The notes under the pieces: generated by a model
Seen by the model: only the letters and a program-made list of their open reading frames with translations
Told to the model about the DNA's origin: nothing
Databases searched by the model: none
Program-made: the position numbers and the translations under genes
Source of the DNA: Gonocerus acuteangulatus
Lineage: Eukaryota; Arthropoda; Insecta; Hemiptera; Coreidae
Reading direction: 5' to 3'
Assembly: GCA_946811695.1 (NCBI GenBank)
Contig: OX328125.1
Span: 52,604,490 to 52,668,489 of the forward strand
DNA length: 64,000 bases
Part shown: piece by piece, positions 22,341 through 31,808 of the stretch
How the letters are laid out: each line of letters begins with the position of its first letter
Position numbering within the stretch: the stretch's first letter is position 1

Positions 22341-22925
22341 AAAAATATATATATATGTCCGTTAACACGATTTAGGCCAGGGTTTTTGTTTTTTCGCTAT
22401 GAAACTTGGTATGTTGTATTCCCCCATCAAACGATTGAACGAGTTCGTTAACCAACAAAATCGGTCCATCCGGAGGGTGGGTTTACTCCCGAGCCAAAGT
22501 AGTTATTTGCTAATACCAGTCGTAATTGTTGTTATATTTCAACGAAACTCGGTATTCATTGTGGTCAACTAAAGAAAAAAAATTATTGAAAAAATGAACA
22601 AAATCTGTTGACTAGAAGGGGGGGTTTACTTCGGACAAAAATTACTAAGTTCCTTCTACTGGTCGTAATTTCTGTTGTATTGTTACGAAACTCTTTAAAC
22701 GTCCTGTGTATTTAATAAGAGAGGAGTGTTGTAAAAATGAACTAAATCGGTCTATCGGGGAGGTGGGGGGGGGGGTTACTTTGTACTATGTTTGAATTGA
22801 ATTCTCCCTCCAAACATAGGTTCCCGAAACTCCCAGTTGGAGTGCCTCTGCTTTGATGTGACTATGTGGGCTTTTAAAGTTCTGATGTCTGTCGCTAGGG
22901 GGTTACTTTATCCTGTTCCTGCACA

Positions 22926-24978
22926 AAGCATATCTGCCTGGTAATAACCTAAAATATAGGTTATTTTAAGCAAATTATTCAGGAATGCACTCGACACTAC
23001 CCAATTCTGACGAAAGTGCTTAGTTATGCAGCTCCTGCGTGACGGACTTTTGTTGTATGCATTCGTGGTTTTCAAGTATGTCAGTATGGTATCAATATAA
23101 GGTCTCTTATCTGATAACAGCTCGCTAAGGTCATGAGGTGCCTGTAGATGGTCTCTTTTCATGCTAATGTTTTTAAATTTTGGTTTATAAATGGTTTGCT
23201 TTTATGGAGCCTCAATATCAACATTCTTTCGGAATGAGTTAGATCATTAATCCAGTCCAAAATGATTAGGAAGGGAGCAATCCGAGTATCCTTTGGTTCC
23301 ATAACACTTCAGTATAAAAGAGTAAGTAGGCTCGCCCTACTATAACGAAATTGTTCAAAGTGATTTAAAATGAAATGATCAATTTTATGAACAAAACCTT
23401 GGTTTTTCGGGATAATGTAGTGGTTATTGCACCGATTTCCTCCGAAGAGACGAAGGGTTAAATAATTCTAAGAAGGATACGGTCTTTTCATAGGGATACA
23501 TTGGATGAGAAAATGAGAAACACCTCCCTTCGCTAACTGTCATGGAGGTCGATGCTTGATTAAAAATAAAATAACCGACAGTCATAATTATTATTTAAAT
23601 AAATAAAACAGTGGCAGAATGGAGAGCTGAAAAGAGCTTATTCAAATCTTATTACACCTCCAATAAGAATTTTATTGAGCCTTCTTGAATTGTTATTCCC
23701 AGAAAAAATGTCAAAAGTCTTCGAGGTATGTATTTGTTGTATCGGCAGCCACATAGAAGCATAATTTGGAGAGTAGAGCTCCTACATCGACTTCGGGCCA
23801 TTCATCATCCATATTCACTAAGGAATTCGAATCGCATTTGTATCTCTGCTTATGGCTTTAGGGTTAAATGGCCTCAATCTACTAGAACTTAGCTTTAGGA
23901 TTTATTGGGATACCTTTTTTGTTGCATTTAGGTCTAAAAATAATCGTTTTAAAACAAATATAGCTCTGAAACATCTGTTTATAGAATTTAATGCTTTTTT
24001 TTGTACTTTTTTATCAATAAAATAAAATATGTAGAAGCAAATCAGAAATTATAACCCGCCCCAATTACTAGCATGATTGCAGACTTTATTTATCGCTCTG
24101 CGCTGAAGCGTTGAACCTTTTGTTTTCTAGAACTTTAGGTGGAGCTTTTCTATATTTCTCAAAGAAAGTTTGAGATAAAAAGGCTCTGGTAAAAGACGCG
24201 CAACTGGGTATCAGAGACCCGCAACATTTACACGCAACTTTTTAGTCCAAGTGTGGACTATGCTTAACATTCACGGCCACCTAGACACAAAGAAGTAGAT
24301 CTACTTTGAATCAGAGCTCTTGTTGTGCCATTTTGTTTTACCTCTGACAATCAAATAGTAAGGTGTCGGACTTAAGTAGTACTTTTTTCGGTACCTCATT
24401 CCCGAACTGTAATTGTACTGATAGATTCGTAAATGGAAGCCTTTGATACGTTATTTTCTACTTCATTGAAGCAAGCAGGCATGCTTTTCCATGGCCCTGG
24501 AGATTGGCTTGTATTAAAAATAGCTGAATTTACCATGTTCACAAATGTCATGGAATGTGGTTGATATTTATGTTTAAAAAAGCCTCCTTATGCTTTAGTT
24601 TCCTAAAACTCCTGAAGGTTAAAACTGCAAAAATGTTGTTTTTGTTTTTTATAGGTCTTTAACCTTCTCAGCAATTCAGTTGCCTATAATTGAATGATAT
24701 TGGTCAATTCGATTTCTTTGTAGCCATGTGATTGGCTACTACTTATCGTATAGTTGTGTTGATCTGATTAGCTTATTATTATTATTATTATTATCTACCT
24801 CACTTCTAAGCTCGAATAGTATTATATAGCTAATCGTTAGCGGGTAATGGGATAGGGGTGGGATAAGGAGAGGGAGGCTGAGCAGATGTATGAGAGGAGA
24901 CAGTTTAATAGTAGAGGATGATAAGAGAAGGTGGTGAGATCGTGGGAAGGGTACACACTCCTCACAAACAGAGATCTA
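22926..24978. other. No gene recognised
   Basis: Just over 2 kb of AT-rich sequence without identifiable element ends or domains. An 84-codon minus-strand frame at 22908-23162 matches nothing I know. A (TTA)n tract lies at about 24775-24793. Confidence 0.45.
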
Positions 24979-25868
24979 CTCTACTCTCAGGTGTTACACA
25001 TAGGATCGGGTGTCCGCATACTGGATACTCTCACTCATTCTATCTCTATCTCTCAATCCGCGCTCTCCTGTTCTAGTTTAGTACTCTCACTCTCACTTAT
25101 TCACCTTTATCACACTCTCTTTTAGTTCTCAAGGTCTTCCCTCTCTCTCCAACTCATGTATTCTCTTCCCCTTCTTCAGCCTTCCTATCTCTCTCTCTCT
25201 CTCTACTCTCAGGTGTTACACATAGGATCGGGTGTCCGCATACTGGATACTCTCACTCATTCTATCTCTATCTCTCAATCCGCGCTCTCCTGTTCTAGTT
25301 TAGTACTCTCACTCTCACTTATTCACCTTTATCACACTCTCTTTTAGTTCTCAAGGTCTTCCCTCTCTCTCCAACTCATGTATTCTCTTCCCCTTCTTCA
25401 GCCTTCCTATCTCTCTCTCTCTCTCTACTCTCAGGTGTTACACATAGGATCGGGTGTCCGCATACTGGATACTCTCACTCATTCTATCTCTATCTCTCAA
25501 TCCGCGCTCTCCTGTTCTAGTTTAGTACTCTCACTCTCACTTATTCACCTTTATCACACTCTCTTTTAGTTCTCAAGGTCTTCCCTCTCTCTCCAACTCA
25601 TGTATTCTCTTCCCCTTCTTCAGCCTTCCTATCTCTCTCTCTCTCTCTACTCTCAGGTGTTACACATAGGATCGGGTGTCCGCATACTGGATACTCTCAC
25701 TCATTCTATCTCTAACTCTCAATCCGCGCTCTCCTGTTCTAGTTTAGTACTCTCACTCTCACTTATTCACCTTTATCACACTCTCTTTTAGTTCTCAAGG
25801 TCTTCCCTCTCTCTCCAACTCATGTCTTCTCTTCCCCTTCTTCAGCCTTCCGATATATCTCTCTCTCT
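24979..25868. repeat. Tandem array, four copies of a 222-bp unit
   Basis: The anchor CTACTCTCAGGTGTTACAC recurs at 24981, 25203, 25425 and 25647, exactly 222 bp apart. Units are almost identical; the differences noticed are confined to the last unit (CTCTAACTCTC for CTCTATCTCTC, and changes near 25826-25856). The unit is pyrimidine-rich (CT-rich) on the plus strand with a short (TC)n at the junction. Because 222 is a multiple of 3 each unit repeats the same 63-codon frame, but each has its own stop. I see no gene; this is a young minisatellite/satellite-type expansion. Confidence 0.97.
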
Positions 25869-26592
25869 CTCTCAACTTTCTCCTCCCCTCTTCTTTCTCT
25901 CTCACATATACAAACAAAAATTTATTTCCCCTCGGCATGTCATGTCTCTCATTTAACTCAATTCTGTATCAACCTTTTACCACTCATACTCTCCCGTCTC
26001 CTCTGCAAACCATCCTTGGTCTGATTAAATGCAAAGTAGAAAATATTATAGGAAAACACCATTAGTTTTGTCAAGTCCTCCAGTGTCCAACAGTCCCCGT
26101 CATCACTGGCTTTTATTTATTTCTACATTCGATTTAAATTATAGGGAGAAAAACTCAACTAGCGGTACAGACTGCACTTACTTGGTCGATGGTTGGATCT
26201 CTTAGTTAATAACAAAGTACTCCTTTATAAGGCTTCTCTCCTACTAGTATGGGCGTACAACTCGGTTGAGGCATCAAAGTTTGCAACTCCAATTCTTACA
26301 CCCAAAAACCTTTGAAAATAATATCAACTCCATTCCAGATATCCAACCTGATTTTCCAAAAATGGCTTGAATTTACCATCTATCCATATGTATACTATCC
26401 ATATGTATCCCTTAATAAACACCATACTATCACACCTACCTATACATAAGTAGCCTATAGACCAACTCCATTAGTTTTACCTTAATCCTACTTAGCACTA
26501 TGTTCAGGTAATGGCCGATGATGCTTATCTTCGGTAATCAACATGAATCGGTGCATTCAATTGCCGTAGGCTTTTCGCCTATTCTGCATATA
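25869..26592. other. No gene recognised
   Basis: A pyrimidine-rich flank leads into ordinary AT-rich sequence up to the TA dinucleotide that flanks the mariner-like element. Confidence 0.4.
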
Positions 26593-26789
26593 CAGAATGT
26601 CCCTTAAAAAAACGGCCAAACTTCGGGAATCGATACAGGTTGAAAACCAAAGAAAAAATTCTTTTGGCATATATCTTGTTTTCCAGAAAAACGCAAAAAA
26701 ACTCAAAACAAAACAAAAAACATATTCGTCTGTGGCAGAAGGTCAATTTTATAAAAACACACTTTCTTTCTTCTATACTCTTTTATTAG

Positions 26790-26830
26790 GCTCTACATGT
26801 TTCACGTCGCTGTGACGCCTCTTCAGGAGC
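26790..26830 (-). ncRNA. Hammerhead-like ribozyme motif in Penelope terminal repeat
   Basis: Minus-strand order: GCUC (stem I), CUGAAGA, one unpaired G, GCGUC-ACAGC-GACGU (stem II, 5 pairs counting one G-U), GAAAC, AU, GUA (putative cleavage after A), GAGC (stem I return, 4 of 4 pairs). Every conserved element of the hammerhead core is present. It lies about 180 bp downstream of the nuclease relic of its own element, where Penelope hammerheads are known to occur. Confidence 0.65.
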
Positions 26831-27008
26831 ACTTAATCTAAATAAAATAAAATAAAAAATGGTTACAGCCTATCCATTAGAGAACCTTCCGCAGGTAGGG
26901 CCACGTCTGGTCTGATAAGATCATAAATGTCTACTGGGTATCAGCTGTTTAAAATCGATAGCTTTAGGGTAAATGTCGATTTTCCAAAAGAAGTTTTTGT
27001 CATTTTTT

Positions 27009-27375
27009 TTTTTATGTCGTCTTGTTTATTAAATTAAAAAATATTTTATCCAGGTATTTAATATCTGTTTTTTTGTTGACGGCCTTTTTCATATTTTTAA
27101 TTATGTGTATATTTTCCTTAATTTTTCTTTTTATGGGTTTTTTTCTCTTTATCTAATATCTTTACCGTGTCAAAATTAAATGTGTGGCTATATTGTATCG
27201 CATGATCCACCAATGCAGTCTTGTTGTCTTTCTCGTCAAGGTTTTTGGCATGTTGTTTGATTCTCTTTTTTAAAAGTTGTCCCGATTCTCCTACATACAC
27301 CTTATCACACATTGCACAATCAATTTGATATATGTTATATTTGGTTTCCCTTTCTTTTAAATTATTCTCCTGGAT
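27009..27375 (-). pseudogene. GIY-YIG endonuclease relic of a Penelope-like element
   Basis: The minus frame begins ...KYNIYQIDCAMCDKVYVGES, matching the GIY-YIG core as it appears in Penelope elements (a 'YxIxC..C...YVG' pattern). It continues LLKKRIKQHAK, which holds the conserved Arg, and a later VDHAIQYSHTF that resembles the conserved His region. After residue about 75 the frame shifts, and a lysine-rich tail (AVNKKTDIKYLDKIFFNLIN) is in another frame. In the intact element this domain nicks the target. Reverse transcriptase is absent because the copy is 5' truncated. Confidence 0.8.
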
Positions 27376-27484
27376 ATATCACGACAAAATCGTAAAAAGC
27401 TACAGCCGAATTATAGATGATTTAACATTGGACTGTATACATAAATATAAAATAACGATTTATTCTTCTAAGAGTTCCTAATAA

Positions 27485-27830
27485 TCAATTTAAATAGTGT
27501 TCAAAGGTTTGGCCACTTGGCAGCAATACAGGCATCACAACGCACTTTGACAGACTGGTTGGCATTTGTGCATTGCTCTGCTGTAATCTGTTCCAACGCC
27601 TATCTGATGCGTCGGATGAGGTGCTCTCTTGAGCCAATGTGCTCCTGAAGACCAAATCTTTAACGTGTGCCCATGCGAAGACATCCAAAGGCGTGAGGCC
27701 TGAAGATCGAGCTGGCCAAGATACTGGCCTACCACCTCCTCCTATCCAATGCCCTGGATAGTTGGTGGATTGGTTGTTGTGTCCAACAAATTTCGGAAAA
27801 TCCTACCATAATTAAACCTTCGATTTGGAA
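27485..27830 (-). pseudogene. mariner-like transposase C-terminal relic
   Basis: Joining adjacent minus-strand frames gives ...NYPGHWIGGG..., then WPARSSGLTPLDVFAWAHVK, then DLVF and a Cys and G..FEHYL ending. This is the conserved C-terminal catalytic region of arthropod mariner/Tc-type transposases ('YP.rWIGRgGp..WPprSPDLtplDffLWGhlK'). The third catalytic Asp (TPLD) is retained, but the preceding SPD is SSG. Frameshifts separate the segments. The N-terminal DNA-binding domain and the first two catalytic Asp residues are missing. Confidence 0.8.
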
Positions 27831-27879
27831 CCAGCTTCCCAATTTCTTTGCCAAAAGGACTTCTTCCAAGAACAACGAC

Positions 27880-27881
<2 letters not shown>

Positions 27882-27955
<74 letters not shown>
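27882..27955. repeat. Pure T tract of 74 bp
   Basis: Uninterrupted T run inside the mariner-like element, where transposase coding sequence should be. It could be an expanded retroposon tail or an assembly/sequencing artefact of unknown true length. Confidence 0.95.
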
Positions 27956-27956
<1 letters not shown>

Positions 27957-28060
27957 GAAACGAAGTAAAAATGAGAAATATGCTAAACACGAAGGAATCT
28001 TTTTCTTTCCTTTTTCATTCTGCGTCCCGAAGCTCTGCTGTTTATTTTGGGGACACCCTG

Positions 28061-29168
28061 TATAGGTTGATAAATTTATTCAACGTCTCATGTTATATTT
28101 TTACCCCCCCCCCCACACTCCCCCCCAAAAAAATAAAACAAATCATATCTTTCATCAGAAATAAGTTCCGATAAAATAAAAAATGTCGGAATTTATTGTT
28201 AATAAATTTCATTTACTGTAAGACTTGTACATTATTCATCCTTGAAACTCTCTTAAAAGGCTTAATATTATTCACAACATTTTAAAACTTAAAACAACTG
28301 GTTTGTTATTAATTGATATTAAAATTTATAGGAGGCAAAGAGCGGTGCGTTCAAAGTTTTTAATGTAATAAAACTAGGACTGCTGGCGAGAAGAAAGTTC
28401 AATTTCAGTTTTAATTAAACCCCTTGGTTGGGGGTGAGTTTTTTCTGTTGTCTGCGCCAGAGAAATTTAAACATTTTTTTAATAGAATAAATCAGCCCTT
28501 AGAGCGGCAGAAAATGAAAGATGGGAAATATGGATTGCGAACATGGACCAGGATCTTGATGAGAACAGCGTTCTCTACTAATCTTTTTTTATAAACTAAA
28601 ACGACCAAACAGAAAAAAATTAGGGTTTCAAATATTGTTCATGAATATGGACCATTATCTCTAAATAGTGGCTATCGATCTTTTATTCTTTAGAAGAATT
28701 CTTATCTTAGACCAGTGCATGAGTCGAATGTTAAAAATATTTATCTTTATTTTTTAATGGATATCGCAAAATCACTTAAACAAATAAAGTGTAAAATTCT
28801 GTCTATGTTTCAGAAATAAAAAGCCTAGGATTTGTATATTCTTCATGTTCTGATATTTATCGTAAATGGCCAGTTAATTTCATCAAAAAGAAGAAAAAAT
28901 AATAATTATTGAATAGAAGATAAAAAATATTGAATATTTTTGTAAATATATATTCCCAATGGATAGAATAAATGATAATGTCAAAAAGTACTATTTAAAC
29001 GGTTACGGAAACAATCGTTAGAAAATATATTACATAGCCTTAATTGATTCTCAAATAAATATTGTTTTCCTTGTAAGTGAAACCACAAAAACGTATCAGA
29101 ATATAGGAACATATTTATTTTTTATTTAATTATTTCTAGTTTTTTTTTTTTCATTAATCATAATGGAT
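28061..29168. other. No gene recognised
   Basis: AT-rich. A C tract lies at about 28106-28126. No element ends or domains recognised. Confidence 0.4.

Positions 29169-29254
<86 letters not shown>
29169..29254. repeat. Compound (TC)n(TA)n(TG)n microsatellite
   Basis: (TC) to about 29187, (TA) to about 29241, then (TG). No family Y or Z block adjoins it. Confidence 0.95.
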
Positions 29255-29255
<1 letters not shown>

Positions 29256-30295
29256 TTGTTCATATATAAATGCTGTAATTAAATGAATGAATAAAGAAAC
29301 TTATTAATCGGATTTCAAAAGGAAATCGCCTTAGATATAGATTTGCTCTTTGAAATAATAAATCCTTCAGTTTAACGCTTAAAAAAATGGAAAAACAATT
29401 TCAGCCCGTAAAAGTTTGTAAAAGCCGAGGCCCTGGTGTATCCTAGTTGAATAATTCAGCTGACTCCCCCATCCATAGTTTAGCTGCGGTGGGCCGAGTC
29501 CTGGAACCTGGAAGGACGACTTTCCCAGCTGACTTAGAGGAAAATACTTTCGCTTTCGTCCGTTTCTTATATCATTTATTGGAGAACCAATAAATATAAA
29601 GAAATAAATAAAATAACCACTTACATATGGAATTGTTCTTCTAAATTCTCCTGAAGAAGCCATTATGGTCAGGAGAGCCGGATTTTTTTTTCTTTAATGA
29701 AGAACGTAAAAGATCATTTTTTTAGGAAGAACCATTTCATGCATCATTTTATCAACTGCTTTGAACACTACATAGTGTTTTGTAAGAAGAGTTGATTCGA
29801 CCGAATAACTAGGCAATAGACATGTTAGAGTGCACCATTGCCTACCTAGTTGGGAATTTTCAATTTTAATGCCTTCATCTAATAACGAAATACAGTTCAA
29901 ACTAATTTCTATGTATAAAGTTTTAAATATTTATTTATTTTATTTTATTTACTTACTTTTGTTTGACTTTCATTTTTTTTTTTACTAATTATTTATCATG
30001 GGCTATTAATCTCCTTATTATTTCTTATACATAATAGCCTAAAATTATATATCAAATTTAAAAGTGTGTGTGGAAATGCAGCTTTAAATTCTCCAAATCT
30101 CTAAAGTTATGGAAGCTCCGGAGCGCCCAAGTGTTAAGAAACATTACACTTTGATAACTTATGAATTGAAGGATTAATGAGCTGTAATGGAAATTGTAAC
30201 GTTTATATTAACAGTTAAACGCATTCTGACGGAGCCTGCAAGACGTGACTACCCACAAATTCTAACGATGTGATAGGACGTTTGACAGAGGGTAG
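29255..30295. other. No gene confirmed; one weak exon candidate
   Basis: On the minus strand an ATG at 29663 opens MASSGEFRRTIPY and is followed by a consensus-like 5' splice site (GTAAGT). Without a second exon, this is only a candidate. A separate 68-codon minus frame (29694-29900) is unassigned. GAGGGTAG at 30288-30295 is the left target duplication of the next element. Confidence 0.25.
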
Positions 30296-31345
30296 AAGAG
30301 ATGGGCGGTCTGAATCAACCTTTTAAAAAACATGATATATCGATTTTTTAAATCGATCTTCAAGGGCCTAACTTTTCAAAAAATCTATCTCTAAGGGCCG
30401 ATCTTTTTAAAGAATCGATCTCTATGGGCCGATCTTTTTAAAGAATAGATCTCTATGGGCCGATCTTTTTAAAGAATCGATCTCTAAGGGCCGATCTTTT
30501 TAAGAAATCGATCTCCAAGGGCTCTTTAAAGAATAGATCTATCTGGATTACCGTAAAATAAAGGTTTTTCTTATTTCAAATATTCAAGTACTTAATCTCG
30601 CCTCTTGTTACTTAATCTCATTTCTATTTCTTAACTAAAGAAGAAATTTACAGACCAGTGTTCTATGTCCAGAAACAGGCTTTCAATAAAATAACATTAT
30701 ACAAGAATTCAATACCTTCCGTTTCTCCAACTAGAGGGGAAAAGTTAATATAATAAAAATAAGGTTTCGAACTATTCTCTTAAATTGTATATCCATTTTT
30801 CTCTATTATTATTTTTTGATTCTATTTTTTTCTTAATTGATAAACATATATATTTAATCATATATTTTAATATAATGAAACAGTAGTAGTTTCATTTTGT
30901 ATTATTTTTTATGAAAAATAGCCTTAATATTTAGCATAAATATGCTTTAGCGATAACTAAACTGAAAAAAAGTGTCCGCTGGCGGTCGCGCATGTACGAA
31001 GAAGAAGACTGTATGTTATACATTACATAGGTTTTTAGGGTGGACATATTTATGTTCCTGAATTTAAGCAGAAGGCTCTAAAAACGAATTTCTCGACCTT
31101 TAGGTTACAATTTTTTTTTTTTTTTTGCATTGGCAAGCAATTCTTAAATTTTAATCGATTAGAATCGAAATAAAACACGAATTTTGAAGGTAATTATAAG
31201 TAATCGTAAAATTGACCCATATCGAAGATTGGTCAATATCGTATATCGATCTGAACTCGCCGATCTTTTTTTTTTGATCGATCTTTTCATTTCGATTCGA
31301 ATCGATTGAAAAGATCGATTCATATTCTAGAATCGCCCATCACTG
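30296..31345. mobile_element. Non-autonomous hAT-type element with 8-bp target duplication
   Basis: The left terminus AAGAGATGGGCG and right terminus (reverse complement CAGTGATGGGCG) match at 10 of 12 positions. It is flanked by GAGGGTAG (30288-30295) and GAGGGAAG (31346-31353), 7 of 8 identical. Size about 1050 bp with no transposase frame. Both subterminal regions are rich in ATCGAT/GATCGAT words, which may be transposase-binding repeats. A 31-bp tandem array fills the left subterminal region. Confidence 0.8.
30350..30540 (+). repeat. 31-bp tandem repeat, about six units
   Basis: Unit contains GATCTTTTTAAAGAATCGAT followed by CTCTATGGGCC, with small variations between units. It lies wholly within the hAT-type element, near one terminus. 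Confidence 0.9.
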
Positions 31346-31602
31346 GAGGGAAGCCATTTAATAGACTCAATTTTTCAATACTTAAAGAACACCCATTTTA
31401 CTATGTACATCCCCTTTTATTCATCTAATATATTTTTTTCACATATGTGCAATTGAAAATACAAATATATTATTAAATACTATTGTTACTCTTCCTTGTG
31501 AATTGTTACCCTTCCTTGTGAAATACATTTACTTCATTATTATTATGTAATACAAATTAATGTTCCTAGTATTTAACAAGATACTTGTATAATAAGGAAG
31601 GG

Positions 31603-31808
31603 GTCTCCCCGTGGTCCAGCGGCTGACACCTTGGATTCTCATGCATGCGGGTTCAAGTCCCGCACGCAGCCGATTGAGCTTTTTCAATCCAGGGCCTGTT
31701 GAGAAAGTTTTCTACTGTACTATGGATGTTTAGGGAGTGCGGCAACCTGTAAATAGCCCGGCGCTAATGGCCTATGCGTTGGTTCGCCCAAAAAGAAATG
31801 GAGCGAAT
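31603..31808 (+). mobile_element. tRNA-derived SINE (family A)
   Basis: Starts GGGGTCTCCCCGTGGTCCAG with A box TGGTCCAGCGGC and B box GGTTCAAGTCC, and a tRNA-like T stem (GCGGG/CCCGC). The 3' portion holds CCGGCGCTAATGGCCTATGC and a short A-rich end. The middle is longer than in the copies at 8557 and 11786. Target duplication not clear. Confidence 0.8.

Larger units (their letters stand above)
21807..22925 (+). repeat. Family Z repeat, long copy with Penelope insertion
   Basis: Left block TTTTAGCACTTTCCTCCGAA, TCATGACGGAATTTTTAAAA and TCTTTATCGATCCTACCTAG. (TA)n at 21926-21978. A rearranged piece follows (GTTAACGGACAC inverted), then a Penelope terminal-repeat fragment at 22088-22340. The right block runs from 22355 (GTCCGTTAACACGATTTAGG, CGAGTTCGTTAACCAACAAA, AACGAAACTCGGTATTCATT) to about 22925. 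The right block aligns closely with 56750-57255. Confidence 0.7.
26720..27380 (-). mobile_element. 5'-truncated Penelope-like element inside the mariner
   Basis: Read on the minus strand: GIY-YIG endonuclease end (27375-27009), an A-rich segment, then a terminal repeat with a hammerhead-like motif (26830-26790), ending about where the homologous repeat at 22 kb ends (TTGACCT...GCC). The order nuclease then pLTR is the 3' half of a Penelope element. Boundaries are approximate because no target duplication was resolved. Confidence 0.75.
26593..28060 (-). mobile_element. mariner-like (IS630-Tc1-mariner) element with nested insertion
   Basis: The left end CAGAATGTCCC and right end (reverse complement CAGGGTGTCCC) are each bordered by TA. 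Similarity of the inverted repeats continues inward to a shared CTTCGGGA. The transposase relic lies on the minus strand near the right half. About 650 bp of a Penelope-like element sits in the left half and a pure 74-T tract in the right half. Removing the Penelope segment leaves about 0.8 kb, well below the usual 1.3 kb, so the N-terminal transposase region has been lost. Confidence 0.85.

Noticed and set aside
25156..25791. Three consecutive identical 63-codon frames
   Set aside because: They arise because the 222-bp tandem unit is a multiple of three; each has its own stop and no recognisable domain.
27848..28174. 108-codon plus-strand frame containing a long Phe run
   Set aside because: It is a translation of the 74-T tract inside the mariner-like element, antisense to the transposase relic.
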